Assembly: GCA_031292485.1 (NCBI GenBank)
Contig: JARLHA010000078.1
Coordinates: forward strand, 1 to 64,000
Length of the DNA: 64,000 nucleotides
Direction: 5' to 3'
Source: Mucilaginibacter sp.
Lineage (GTDB): Bacteria > Bacteroidota > Bacteroidia > Sphingobacteriales > Sphingobacteriaceae
This document shows positions 17,825-26,339 of the stretch, one piece after another. The position numbers and the translations under genes were made by a program. The notes beneath the pieces are model-generated. The model was not told the origin of the DNA. It saw nothing but the letters and a program-made list of their open reading frames with translations, and made no database searches. The first letter of the stretch is position 1. Each line of letters starts with the position of its first letter.

Positions 17825-18943
17825 ATGAATTCACGACGCAATTTTTTACAGAAATTAGGGATAACAGCGCTTGCCTTGCAACTCGCGCCCATTGCCGGAT
17901 GGGCAGAAAGTACACCTAATGACAATAGCGACTATGACGGGCCAATATTACGCGTGGCCATTATGGGGCTCGGTAGCTATGGCGAACGCGTGGCCGAGGC
18001 CATGCGCGGCTGTAAAAAAGCAAAACTGGTTGGAGTAATCAGCGGTACGCCGTCTAAAATAAAAACCTGGCAAAGCCGGTATGGCATCCCCGACAAGAAT
18101 TGTTATAATTATGAGAATTTTGACGCGATAAAAAATAACCCCGATATCGACGCGGTGTACGTGATCACCCCCAACGGTCTGCATCACGACGAGGTGATCC
18201 GGGTGGCAAAGGCGGGCAAACATGCTATTTGCGAAAAGCCCATGGCGATAAATGCAAAGGAAGGGCAGGAGATGGTTGATGCCTGCAAAACCGCAGGGGT
18301 AAAACTGCTGGTAGGCTACCGCATGCACTTTGAACCCAAAACGCTCGAAGTGATCAGGATGCGGAAAGCGGGCGAATTTGGTAAGATCAAATTCTTTCAG
18401 GGACTTTGCGGCTTTACCATCGGCGATCCGACCCAGTGGCGGCTAAATAAAAAATTATCAGGCGGGGGCTCCATGATGGATATCGGCATTTATGCCATCA
18501 ACGGTTCCCGTTATATGACCGGCGAAGATCCTATCTGGGTTACCGCACAGGAAACGAAAACCGATCACGTAAAATTCAAAGAAGGCATTGATGAAACCAT
18601 CCAATTCCAGTTTGGCTTCCCCAGCGGGGCCACTGCCTCCTGTCTTTCAACATACGCCATGAACAACCTCGACCGCTTTTTCCTTGACGGAACGAAAGGT
18701 TTTGCAGAAATGCAGCCCTCCACCGGCTACGGCCCCATCATGGGCCGTACCAATAAAGGCGAACTAAATCAACCCATCACCACACACCAAACCGTGCAAA
18801 TGGATGAAATGGCTGCCATTATTTTCGAGGGTAAACAACCGGTGGTGCCTGTTGATGGCGACGAGGCTGTAAAGGATTTAAAGCTAATAGATGCAATTTA
18901 CCTGGCGGCAAGAACCGGGAATAAGGTGGATGTGAAGTTGTAA
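17825..18943 (+). CDS. Gfo/Idh/MocA-family oxidoreductase, exported
   Basis: 372 aa. A twin-arginine-like leader (NSRRNFLQKLG) suggests export to the periplasm. The N-terminal Rossmann fold is VAIMGLGSYGERVAEAM, and the catalytic segment of the family is seen as ICEKPMAINAKEG (Glu-Lys-Pro) near residue 136. The C-terminal substrate domain has GGGSMMDIGIYAINGSRYM with the usual Asp and a downstream Tyr. It is an NAD(P)-dependent sugar or sugar-derivative dehydrogenase; related proteins act on glucose-fructose or glycoside substrates. Substrate unknown. Single gene. Confidence 0.88.
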   Translation: MNSRRNFLQKLGITALALQLAPIAGWAESTPNDNSDYDGPILRVAIMGLGSYGERVAEAMRGCKKAKLVGVISGTPSKIKTWQSRYGIPDKNCYNYENFDAIKNNPDIDAVYVITPNGLHHDEVIRVAKAGKHAICEKPMAINAKEGQEMVDACKTAGVKLLVGYRMHFEPKTLEVIRMRKAGEFGKIKFFQGLCGFTIGDPTQWRLNKKLSGGGSMMDIGIYAINGSRYMTGEDPIWVTAQETKTDHVKFKEGIDETIQFQFGFPSGATASCLSTYAMNNLDRFFLDGTKGFAEMQPSTGYGPIMGRTNKGELNQPITTHQTVQMDEMAAIIFEGKQPVVPVDGDEAVKDLKLIDAIYLAARTGNKVDVKL

Positions 18944-18954
18944 GCAGGCAGAAC

Positions 18955-19608
18955 CTAATCTCTTTTTAGCCACCCGGTAATACTCATTCTTGGTTTATGC
19001 GTTATTAAAACCTCGTGCTCCAGCTCATTGCTTTTAAAAAATACACTTGTCCCGTTTATGGGTGCAATTAATTGTGCAATGCTGTTGGGGTAAATGCACA
19101 ACTCGCCGCCATCGGCAGCTATCCAACCCGGGTTCAAGTACATTACCATGGAGTATTGCCTGCTGCCGTTGCTTTTAAATTGATCGAGGTGTTTTTTGTA
19201 GAAGGCACCTGTTTCATACAGTGTGTAGTGAAATTCGTATCCGGTGATGCCTGTATAACAAGTTTCGTTCAGGTATGCAACAAAACTGTCCATCAGGTCG
19301 AAAAAGTCATTTTCCGTGGTATCATTATGCCCACGGTCAAGCCAGTAGATTTGATCGCCGCGTACTGCACGGTTAAAAACAGCAAGCGTTTCATTGCCGG
19401 TACCGGCAGGATTCAGCAGGCCGCCGGTAAAAAGATTTTTAAGGTTGACGGCAAGGCGTAAAGCCAGCCCCTCATTCAAAAAGCTTCCTGAAATACCGCA
19501 GTGGTCAGCCATAAAGCTAACAATTAGTTCGTCAAAGCTGTCGTTCAATATCTGCGCGGTACTAAAAGGTACCGATGCGCTATTGGTGAAGGTAGTCTTA
19601 ATTTTCAA
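18955..19608 (-). CDS. 2-oxoglutarate/Fe(II) oxygenase, prolyl-4-hydroxylase type
   Basis: 217 aa. The double-stranded beta-helix core carries the iron triad as HLD (FYKKHLDQF, about residue 142) and a distal His in ELEHEVL (about residue 201), followed by the 2-oxoglutarate Arg region (KPRMSITGWLKRD). The approach sequence (YTLYETGAFYKKHLD and YSMVMYLNPGW) is typical of the P4Hc/PiuC-like group. It probably hydroxylates a protein residue such as Pro or Asp. Target unknown. Confidence 0.85.
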   Translation of the reverse strand: MKIKTTFTNSASVPFSTAQILNDSFDELIVSFMADHCGISGSFLNEGLALRLAVNLKNLFTGGLLNPAGTGNETLAVFNRAVRGDQIYWLDRGHNDTTENDFFDLMDSFVAYLNETCYTGITGYEFHYTLYETGAFYKKHLDQFKSNGSRQYSMVMYLNPGWIAADGGELCIYPNSIAQLIAPINGTSVFFKSNELEHEVLITHKPRMSITGWLKRD

Positions 19609-19652
19609 TTAAAAATCCAAAACATATTATCCGGGTCTTCGTTTAACCAAAC

Positions 19653-19901
19653 ATGGTTATCACAAGAACAATTTACGCCAAACACGAAGGGTTTACTTTT
19701 CCGGCAATGTACAAAGGAAGCAATTTGGACTTAACCATTGTCCCTGCGGAAGACCGCTTTGCGGTACTTGCAAACGGGAAACTGTTTGGCCATATTAAAG
19801 TGGGTTACGGGCGGCACACATGGTTTGTAACTGACAGCAAATTTGTTGATTCGGAGTTGGTAAATGAAATTGGCCAAAGGATTATCAGCGAATTTTATTA
19901 A
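19653..19901 (+). CDS. Small hypothetical protein
   Basis: 82 aa, no recognised family. Beta-rich pattern (LDLTIVPAEDRFAVLANGKLFGHIKVG). It is divergent from the 2OG oxygenase gene with a 44-bp gap. Bacteroidota often carry such short uncharacterised proteins. The ATG at 19653 is the only sensible start. Confidence 0.6.
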   Translation: MVITRTIYAKHEGFTFPAMYKGSNLDLTIVPAEDRFAVLANGKLFGHIKVGYGRHTWFVTDSKFVDSELVNEIGQRIISEFY

Positions 19902-19915
19902 TCAAAAATCCCTTC

Positions 19916-19949
19916 AAAAAAAAGCCCTCCAGCAATGCTGAAAGGCTTT
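19916..19949 (-). terminator. Terminator of the cold-shock operon
   Basis: Read on the minus strand: stem AAAGCC...CAGCA / GCTG...GGGCTTT followed by eight T residues. It lies 55 bp after the last gene of the minus-strand cold-shock cluster and may also stop the plus-strand gene ending at 19901. A very similar hairpin is at 36275-36304. Confidence 0.7.
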
Positions 19950-20003
19950 GTGTGATTTTTGGCCGGCAAATAAAGTTATTGCCGATTGCCATAAAATGTG
20001 TGC

Positions 20004-20243
20004 TTAATTCTGCCAGTCGAATTTCAGGATTTTATATTTTTCTGCTTCTTCTAAACTCAGTGTCGCTAAAATATTTATAGTCTTTCCATTCAAACCGTAA
20101 AAAACGTAATTGCTTTTTTGAGCAGTTTCAAAAAATTGGATCGTATACTGGTCTTTGAGATTTGAATTGTTTTTAATGATCTCTGCAAACCTGAGTTTGA
20201 AATTTTCCTTTTGAATTGCTGTAGCTGTTGTTTTGGCGACCAT
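20004..20243 (-). CDS. Small hypothetical protein in the cold-shock operon
   Basis: 79 aa. The N-terminus is Thr/Ala/Lys-rich; the C-terminus contains FFETAQKSNYVFYGLNGKT and ends in FDWQN. No family recognised. The gene starts 2 bp after the stop of the basic cold-shock protein gene and is surely co-transcribed with it, so a role linked to RNA or cold adaptation is possible but not shown. Confidence 0.6.
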   Translation of the reverse strand: MVAKTTATAIQKENFKLRFAEIIKNNSNLKDQYTIQFFETAQKSNYVFYGLNGKTINILATLSLEEAEKYKILKFDWQN

Positions 20244-20245
20244 AA

Positions 20246-20695
20246 TTATTTCTTTTTAACCTTAATAGCCGACAATCCTTTCGGGCCCTGCTCTGTTTCA
20301 AAAGTAACCAGGTTGTTCTCCTTTAACGGCTCAGTTAAGGCGTTGATATGCACAAAAATACTTTCCTGTGTTTGCAAATCCTTGATAAAGCCGTAGCCTT
20401 TCGCTTCGTTAAAAAACGTTACCGTACCGTTGCGGACAGTGTCGTGCGGCAGGTCTTCCTGCCGCGCTACACTTACCTGGATATCTTCAGAATTGATCTT
20501 TATTTTCCTTGACGGATCGGGAGGAGTTGACGTAATGTTTCCATACTCGTCAATATAAGCCATCATATCTTCAAGGCTTTTGCCCTTGCCGCCATTTGCT
20601 TTGCGGTCTTCGGCTTTTTCCTTTTTTTCTTTGGCCTTCTTTAACCGGGCTTTTTCTTTTTCCTTTTTACTAAAAGTTTCTGTCGATCTTGCCAA
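20246..20695 (-). CDS. Cold-shock-domain protein with basic N-terminal extension
   Basis: 149 aa. The first 40 residues are a Lys/Glu/Arg-rich helix (KKEKEKARLKKAKEKKEKAE). A linker follows, then a cold shock domain from about residue 84 with RNP1-like KGYGFI and RNP2-like IFVHI. It likely binds single-stranded nucleic acid, with the tail adding nonspecific affinity. It lies between a plain CspA-type gene (6 bp upstream) and a 79-aa gene. Confidence 0.85.
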   Translation of the reverse strand: MARSTETFSKKEKEKARLKKAKEKKEKAEDRKANGGKGKSLEDMMAYIDEYGNITSTPPDPSRKIKINSEDIQVSVARQEDLPHDTVRNGTVTFFNEAKGYGFIKDLQTQESIFVHINALTEPLKENNLVTFETEQGPKGLSAIKVKKK

Positions 20696-20701
20696 TGCGA
20701 A

Positions 20702-20893
20702 TTAAGCTATTTTAACTTTAACGGCACTTGGGCCTTTTTTTCCTTCTTCTACTTCGTAAGTTACTTCATCGTTTTCGCGGATCTGATCGATCAGCCCGGT
20801 AACGTGTACGAATACTTCTTTGCCACCGCTTGTTGGTGTAATAAAGCCGAAGCCTTTTGACTCATTAAAAAATTTTACTGTTCCTGTTGCCAT
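20702..20893 (-). CDS. Cold shock protein, CspA family
   Basis: 63 aa from the ATG at 20893 (MATGTVKFFNESKGFGF). Eight further in-frame codons upstream (MRPYIKTI) lack family support. It is a single OB-fold with RNP1 KGFGFI and RNP2 VFVHV, acting as an RNA chaperone in the cytoplasm. It is the first gene of a three-gene minus-strand operon. Confidence 0.93.
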   Translation of the reverse strand: MATGTVKFFNESKGFGFITPTSGGKEVFVHVTGLIDQIRENDEVTYEVEEGKKGPSAVKVKIA

Positions 20894-21118
20894 GATTGTT
20901 TTTATGTATGGGCGCAATATACATTTAATTATTGGTGTATTTGTTTTTCACAAAATTTGTATATCCCGGCAGTTTGGCAATTGTATATCAGAATGATGCG
21001 TTCCGGCAGGATAGCAGCCATTATTCCGTGTAATTTTGTCCGGTTTTTTTTCTGAAATAAAATAACGGGACAAAACATTTCCAATAAAAATCCTTCAACT
21101 ACTGCAAAAAGCTTTTAA

Positions 21119-21721
21119 TCAGCGCTGCATATAAATAGTAAAATCCTCGTCGGCGTAGTTGCTGATCAGTTTCACGTTGGGGCAAAGTGTACGGCAGCAG
21201 GCCATTATCTTTTCGCTGTTATAGGCAACCAGCAATCCGTTTGGCACAATAGCCCTTAATAGATTAAAGGCAAAACCGCGCCGACACGCGCTATATAGTT
21301 TTGCAATTACCCGGTAAATAAAATCAGGATCTTCGCTGCGGTAATTTAACGAACCGCTTGCCAGCACGTAATCAGCCTGGGGCAGGTCTGTCAACGCAAA
21401 ATTGCTGTTGATAAAAACCGTGCATTCCTGGTTCCCATAACGTTTATTGGCTTCATCCAAAAACTCAGGGATCTGCTCAATCCCGGTATAATTTAGCGGG
21501 CCATAGCGCGCAGTAAGGTAGGGGAGCAGGTCGCCGTAACCGCAGCCGGCGTCAAGCACGCTGCAGCCGCTCATATCGGCAATCCCCGCCAGCGCTTCAA
21601 AACGCACCAGTTGGCTCTCCATATCGCGCCAGCCCAAAGCAAGGCTGCTTTGCATGCCGTAGGTGCCAACCATCATCCGGTGATAATTAATAATTGCTGC
21701 CGGATAAGTTAATGGGTTCAT
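21119..21721 (-). CDS. Class I SAM-dependent methyltransferase
   Basis: 200 aa. SAM-binding motif I is clear (SVLDAGCGYGDLLPYL), with the acidic motif II at YTGIEQIPEFL and motif IV-like YVLASGSLNY. No target-recognition extension, so probably a small-molecule methyltransferase. Single gene; substrate unknown. Confidence 0.85.
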   Translation of the reverse strand: MNPLTYPAAIINYHRMMVGTYGMQSSLALGWRDMESQLVRFEALAGIADMSGCSVLDAGCGYGDLLPYLTARYGPLNYTGIEQIPEFLDEANKRYGNQECTVFINSNFALTDLPQADYVLASGSLNYRSEDPDFIYRVIAKLYSACRRGFAFNLLRAIVPNGLLVAYNSEKIMACCRTLCPNVKLISNYADEDFTIYMQR

Positions 21722-21764
21722 TACAGGTAAAGTTAAAAAAAAGGAATTGCACTATCAGGCCCTA

Positions 21765-21825
21765 TAGTCCCAAGTCTAAAACCAATTGATCTTTTCTGAC
21801 TCAGGACTTTCGGCTCAAGACTAGG
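21765..21825. repeat. Short imperfect inverted repeat of the AGTCCCAAGTCT type
   Basis: ATAGTCCCAAGTCT on the left and GGCTCAAGACTAGG on the right face each other imperfectly, between the methyltransferase start and the end of the PhnA-like gene. It is probably another interspersed repeat, although no second copy is seen here. Confidence 0.3.
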
Positions 21826-22399
21826 CCTTTTGCTTCCGCAGGTATTTTGTAAGGATCACAATTTGCTGGCCTTCTATTTTTCCTTCTACCTGGTCGGTGT
21901 TGTCAGCCACCAGGCGGATATTTTTAACTACGGTTCCCATTTTTGCATTAAGCGAACTACCTTTCACGTCAAGCGACCGGGTGAGTACTACGGTATCGCC
22001 GGTTTGCAACTCGGCACCCAGGCTATCCCTATGTACCGCTTCTGCTTCCGCAGGTGTTTCATCTGCTGCAACCGCTTTTGCCCAGGTCAGGGTTTCCTCA
22101 TCAAGGTAAAGCATTTCCAGGTTCTCTGCAGCCCATCCCTCATTTTTTAAGCGCGAAAGCATGCGCCATGCCACAACCTGTACTGCCGGTACCGCGCTCC
22201 ACATGGCCTCAGTTAAAAAACGCCAGTATTTTGCATCCGTTTCTGCGCTGTTATTGAGTTGTGCAAGGCAAGTACCGCAGATCATGATCTCATTATCAGG
22301 ATGATTTGACGGCGGAACAGCATATATAGATAGATCAGTTGTTGAATGGCATAGTTCGCAGGCATTTCCACTGCGCGCCACGAGTAAGGAGCTTGTCAT
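21821..22399 (-). CDS. PhnA-domain protein
   Basis: 192 aa from MTSSLLVARSG; an upstream ATG at 22420 is possible. The N-terminal part has a zinc-ribbon-like pair of CxxC motifs (CELC and CGTC). The C-terminal 70 residues are the PhnA domain (GDTVVLTRSLDVKGSS, KMGTVVKNIRLV). The old label 'alkylphosphonate utilization' for this family is not well supported, and no phn genes are present. Role unknown, perhaps nucleic-acid or metal binding. Confidence 0.85.
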   Translation of the reverse strand: MTSSLLVARSGNACELCHSTTDLSIYAVPPSNHPDNEIMICGTCLAQLNNSAETDAKYWRFLTEAMWSAVPAVQVVAWRMLSRLKNEGWAAENLEMLYLDEETLTWAKAVAADETPAEAEAVHRDSLGAELQTGDTVVLTRSLDVKGSSLNAKMGTVVKNIRLVADNTDQVEGKIEGQQIVILTKYLRKQKA

Positions 22400-22517
22400 A
22401 TTGAATTTTGAAAGGCGCAAAGCTAAGCTTTTTGAGCAGAGTTATTAAAGGGAAATGCTCACTGTCCGTGTTATTATTTTTTTGCTGTTGTAAAATACGG
22501 AATTCCCCGGCCTGTGT

Positions 22518-23315
22518 TCAGTTCACGGGCGTGGAGGCTGGCAAAGCGGGGTCCTGCCCAAATATTTGGCTCAATGAACGGTAAATTTCGGGATGTTTAT
22601 GTTTTAGCTGATCCGGTTTTTTAAAAAAATATTCCGCAGCCACCGCTAAAAATTCAGCTTCGCTGGTGCATGCATAAGGGTCGATATCCGATTTACCTGC
22701 TTCGATCAGATGCATTTCCTGGTGCATCATTTTAAGCCAGGGTACCGTATATTGATGCGGCAGCAGGTTTTCAGGCACGCCATCGGTCTCTCCGTCAGAT
22801 TTATCAAGCAAATGCACAAATTCATGAATAGCCGCGTTTCCCCTGCCCAAAGAGCTGGAAAAACCCTTTAGTAACGCAGCCCTGGATAGCAGCATCTGGC
22901 CGTTCATATAACCGGAACCTACCATACCCATAATATTTCTGTTTTCGCCTTCAAACTGGAACTCCTGGTCAAAGGTATCTGGATAAAGGATGATGTTAGT
23001 AAGGTTATTATATTTCCAGCCCGGAAAACCGAAAATGGGTATTACGCCGCTTGAGGCGATCAATACACGGTCAATATCTGTCACGGTAGTGCCCACGCCC
23101 TCTATCCTTATGTATTTTAAAAAATCATTTACCTGGTTTTCAAACCTCTCTTTATCATTTTTATTGAGCTTTTGATAGTACTGTACCTGGGTATTTAAAA
23201 TGATTTTTAATTCATCAGGAAGCTTTTCGTGTTTCGTTGCGCCCCTAAACCGTTTGTTCCGGAAGAAAAAGTAAATTACGCAAGCACACAGGATCGCGAT
23301 GATTAATATGGTCAT
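22518..23315 (-). CDS. mtfA: MtfA-type zinc peptidase (M90)
   Basis: 265 aa from the ATG at 23315, the same length as E. coli MtfA. The open frame continues 56 codons further upstream, without family likeness. The N-terminus has one membrane helix (TILIIAILCACVIYFFF), so the protein is anchored. The zinc site HEFVH (HExxH) is followed by LLDKSDGETDG, and a downstream Glu-rich helix (EAEFLAVAAEYFF) supplies the third ligand as in MtfA. In E. coli MtfA links to Mlc and glucose uptake; here the target is unknown. Confidence 0.85.
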   Translation of the reverse strand: MTILIIAILCACVIYFFFRNKRFRGATKHEKLPDELKIILNTQVQYYQKLNKNDKERFENQVNDFLKYIRIEGVGTTVTDIDRVLIASSGVIPIFGFPGWKYNNLTNIILYPDTFDQEFQFEGENRNIMGMVGSGYMNGQMLLSRAALLKGFSSSLGRGNAAIHEFVHLLDKSDGETDGVPENLLPHQYTVPWLKMMHQEMHLIEAGKSDIDPYACTSEAEFLAVAAEYFFKKPDQLKHKHPEIYRSLSQIFGQDPALPASTPVN

Positions 23316-23558
23316 GCAGGTATAAACATTAAAAAGGGATAACTGTTCGTCAAATATTGGATAAACCGGCGGTAAAAATAAGACCGCGTTTGCCGGTGCG
23401 CCTGGCCCGCCGCGCTTTTTCTGTTTGCCAACCGCTGTCTCACTTTCCTGCCAGCTTAATTCCGATGCTTGCGGCAGTACCAATTGAAGTACATATTACA
23501 AAAAGAGCGACGGCAGAATTTTCAGAAAATATTGGCTAAAACTTTGCATTACATCTCG

Positions 23559-24143
23559 TTATTCAATTAAAAAAACAGTCATTGTCCGCGCGCCATGCGC
23601 ACCTAAAACCAGGGATTGCTCAATATCAGCTGTTTTAGACGGGCCCGCAATGAATGTGCTGAAACCGTAGTCTTCATTGCCAATCTTCTCATAAGCATCG
23701 TGCATATTGGCAACGATTTCGTCTTTTTTCAGGATCACAGCCAGGTGCTGGCAGATAAAAGGGATTACTCTTTGGCTCAACAGGTCGCCTTTTATCCAAA
23801 CGGCGCCATTTTCTGCAACGCCCAATCCAGCGCCAATAACGGCCAGTTCAATGTCTTGTAAATCATGGGGCAACCCGTGATATTTGTTTATCAATTCAAC
23901 GTCGCTCATTTCATGAAAGGTGCTCACCACCCGGTCGCCGGGGTTTGTAGTTTGTTTTACAAAGGCAACAATATCATCAAAGCTTTTTACTGCAATAGCT
24001 TTTCCTCCAATTGAAGTAAGTACTTCAATGAATTTTTCAATGTGGTTGCCCGTAGTCCCCTTTAGAAAATTAATATCAGGCAAATCAACCTTTCCAGGTT
24101 GATTCAATGCCACTGCTGCCAATATTTTATCCCTGCTGCTCAT
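23559..24143 (-). CDS. lutC: LutC-type LUD-domain lactate utilization protein
   Basis: 194 aa, the LUD (LutC/YkgG) fold, with GDRVVSTFHEMSD and the conserved AVIGAGLGVAENGAVWI block. It is a subunit of the LutABC complex, which oxidises L-lactate to pyruvate at the expense of an iron-sulfur electron path. The start overlaps the lutB stop by 4 bp. It is the last gene of the rhamnose operon, where L-lactate is the product of the lactaldehyde branch. Confidence 0.9.
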   Translation of the reverse strand: MSSRDKILAAVALNQPGKVDLPDINFLKGTTGNHIEKFIEVLTSIGGKAIAVKSFDDIVAFVKQTTNPGDRVVSTFHEMSDVELINKYHGLPHDLQDIELAVIGAGLGVAENGAVWIKGDLLSQRVIPFICQHLAVILKKDEIVANMHDAYEKIGNEDYGFSTFIAGPSKTADIEQSLVLGAHGARTMTVFLIE

Positions 24144-25567
24144 TGTTTACCGTTTTTGTTTTTGGCGTACCATTCTCCAAATGATTCTTTTGGCGGTTCA
24201 GGCATGTCGCGGTGTTTATACCATGGATTAAATTTATTGTTTACAGCAAATGGCGCATGTTTTAAAACCCATCTGCCGGCTTTGCCGCCAACATGATAAA
24301 CCGAAGGAGTTGATAATGTAAAACTCATTAGGTGCATCGATGCCTTTTTTGCGGTGGTGGCGTATCCGTTTTTCACAATTACCTGCCGCCATTTATACAA
24401 TTGCTGGTGGATATCAATTTTTACCGGGCAAACGTTGGAACAGGAGCCGCAAAGCGTTGATGCAAAAGGCAGGTCGGCATATTTTTCCATGTCAAGGTTT
24501 GGCGCCAGGATGGAGCCAATGGGCCCTGATATAGCATTATGATAACTGTGCCCGCCGCTCCGGCGATAAACCGGGCAGGTATTCATACAGGCGCCGCAGC
24601 GGATACATTTTAACGAATTTCGGAAATCTTCGCGGCCCAACTGTACAGTACGTCCGTTATCAACAATAATAATATGCATTTCTTGCCCGGCCCGGGGTTT
24701 GCTGAAATGGCTGGAATAGGTGGTTATAGGCTGCCCGGTTGCGCTGCGGGTAAGCAATCTTAAAAATACCCCTAAATGTTTCCTTTCAGGGATGATCTTT
24801 TCTATACCCATACTGGCGATGTGTATATCCGCAAGGTGTGCCCCCATATCGGCATTTCCTTCATTGGTGCAGACAACGAATTCACCGGTTGCTGCTACGG
24901 CAAAGTTTACACCGGTTAACGTTGCTTTTCTGGTTAAAAATGTTTCCCGCAAATGCTGCCTTGCAGTTTCCGTTAAAAACTGCGGATCGGCATTGCCGGC
25001 AGGTGTACCGAGGTATTGGTGGAATAGTTCACCAATCTCTTCCTTTTTTTTGTGGATACAAGGCAAAACGATATGGCTGGGCGGCTCTTTTGCCAGTTGT
25101 ACTATCCTTTCGCCCAAATCTGAATCGATAACGTCGATACCATTCTCTGCAAGAAATTCATTCAGATGGCACTCTTCCGTAAGCATAGACTTACTTTTTA
25201 CCATTTGCATAACCTGTTTCGATAGCAACAGGCTAAGCACGATTTCATTGTGTTCCTTAGCATCAGCCGCCCAATGGATTGTTATGCCATTTTTGGTGGC
25301 ATTAGCTTCAAACTGCAGCAGGTAATTGCTTAGATCAGAGAGTACATTATTTTTGATTTGCGAGGCAGTTTCCCTCAGGCTTTCCCATTCAGGCAATTGG
25401 TTAACGGCTTTATCGCGTTTTTGCCGTATCCACCAAAGTGTTTCATCGTGCCAATCGACACGGTTTTCGTCCTGGTTGAAAATATCTGATAGCGCCGCAT
25501 GGTCAAGCCCCCCGGCCCCCTGAAGGGGATGTGTTTTATCGTCGTGATCTTTTATACCTTGTGCCAT
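24140..25567 (-). CDS. lutB: LutB-type iron-sulfur lactate utilization protein
   Basis: 475 aa. A LUD domain fills the first 300 residues (GVNFAVAATGEFVVCTNEGNADM), then two 4Fe-4S motifs: CIRCGACMNTCPVYRR and CGSCSNVCPVKI. It is the central subunit of LutABC. The first 25 residues are odd: HPLQGAGGL is translated from one arm of an interspersed palindromic repeat that spans the lutA-lutB junction, so the N-terminus has been extended or rewritten by the repeat. Confidence 0.92.
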   Translation of the reverse strand: MAQGIKDHDDKTHPLQGAGGLDHAALSDIFNQDENRVDWHDETLWWIRQKRDKAVNQLPEWESLRETASQIKNNVLSDLSNYLLQFEANATKNGITIHWAADAKEHNEIVLSLLLSKQVMQMVKSKSMLTEECHLNEFLAENGIDVIDSDLGERIVQLAKEPPSHIVLPCIHKKKEEIGELFHQYLGTPAGNADPQFLTETARQHLRETFLTRKATLTGVNFAVAATGEFVVCTNEGNADMGAHLADIHIASMGIEKIIPERKHLGVFLRLLTRSATGQPITTYSSHFSKPRAGQEMHIIIVDNGRTVQLGREDFRNSLKCIRCGACMNTCPVYRRSGGHSYHNAISGPIGSILAPNLDMEKYADLPFASTLCGSCSNVCPVKIDIHQQLYKWRQVIVKNGYATTAKKASMHLMSFTLSTPSVYHVGGKAGRWVLKHAPFAVNNKFNPWYKHRDMPEPPKESFGEWYAKNKNGKQ

Positions 25568-25611
25568 ATTAAGTGTAATGGTTGTTTCCCCTTTAGGGGG
25601 TTAGGGGGCTT
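25505..25611. repeat. Palindromic repeat (CCCCCT-AAGGGG family) across the lutA/lutB junction
   Basis: The left arm is AAGCCCCCCGGCCCCCTGAA followed by GGGG (25505-25528). The right arm is TTTCCCCTTTAGGGGG followed by TTAGGGGGCTT (25585-25611). The outer ends AAGCCCCC/GGGGGCTT pair. One arm is translated near the lutB N-terminus and the other encodes the last five residues (SPLTP) and the stop codon of lutA. Confidence 0.75.
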
Positions 25612-26339
25612 CCGTTTAATATCTGGGCAATATGCAGTACTTTAACTTTACTTCCCTGCCTGTGTAAAATACCTTCCATATGCATCAGGCACGACATATC
25701 TACCCCGGTGATGAATTCTGCGCCATGTTCCAGATGATCCTCCACCCGGTCTTTCCCCATTTTTGCAGATACAGCTTCTTCGACTACACAAAATGTTCCG
25801 CCGAAGCCGCAACATTCGTCGATCCGGTTTAGCGGGATGATCTCAATCCCTTCAACCATATTCAAAAGGCTGCCCGGTTTTGAAAACCCTGGCGCCACCA
25901 GTTCACTCATTTGGGATAAATGGAGGCCACGTTGTCCATGGCAACTTTGATGAAAACCAACTTTATGCGGAAACCTGGCCGGTAAAGAAGTAACCTTCAA
26001 TACATCCGTCAAAAAGGAAGTCAATTCATAAACTTTGTTGCTTAATTGAGCAGCGACCTCAGGATTTTTGTCGTCATGGAGATGCTCCCTCATATGCAGT
26101 ACACAACTGCCCGACGGCGCGACTACATAATCGAATTCAGCGAAATTTTTAATGAATAATTCATTACATCCCGTGGTTAAGTGTTCGAATCCTGAATTCG
26201 CCATCGGTTGTCCGCAGCAGGTTTGCTTTGGAGGATAAACTACATCAACGCCAAGTTTTTCGAGTAATTGTAACGTAGCCTTCGCTGCATCCGGGTAAAA
26301 TTGATCTACGTAACAGGGTATAAATAATCCAACCCTCAT
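25593..26339 (-). CDS. lutA: LutA-type lactate utilization protein
   Basis: 248 aa. Two cysteine-rich CCG-domain motifs typical of LutA/GlpC/HdrB-like proteins: QTCCGQPMANSG and DECCGFGGTF. With LutB and LutC it forms the L-lactate oxidising complex. The start overlaps the upstream kinase gene by 4 bp, tying lactate oxidation to rhamnose breakdown. The last five codons and the stop lie in a palindromic repeat. Confidence 0.92.
   Translation of the reverse strand: MRVGLFIPCYVDQFYPDAAKATLQLLEKLGVDVVYPPKQTCCGQPMANSGFEHLTTGCNELFIKNFAEFDYVVAPSGSCVLHMREHLHDDKNPEVAAQLSNKVYELTSFLTDVLKVTSLPARFPHKVGFHQSCHGQRGLHLSQMSELVAPGFSKPGSLLNMVEGIEIIPLNRIDECCGFGGTFCVVEEAVSAKMGKDRVEDHLEHGAEFITGVDMSCLMHMEGILHRQGSKVKVLHIAQILNGSPLTP

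Noticed and set aside
21821..22399. Phosphonoacetate hydrolase or phosphonate use
   Set aside because: The PhnA domain label is historical; there are no phosphonate genes nearby and no hydrolase motif in the protein.
23316..23483. 56-residue N-terminal extension of MtfA
   Set aside because: Without it the protein has the standard length and begins with its membrane anchor; the extension is low-quality sequence.
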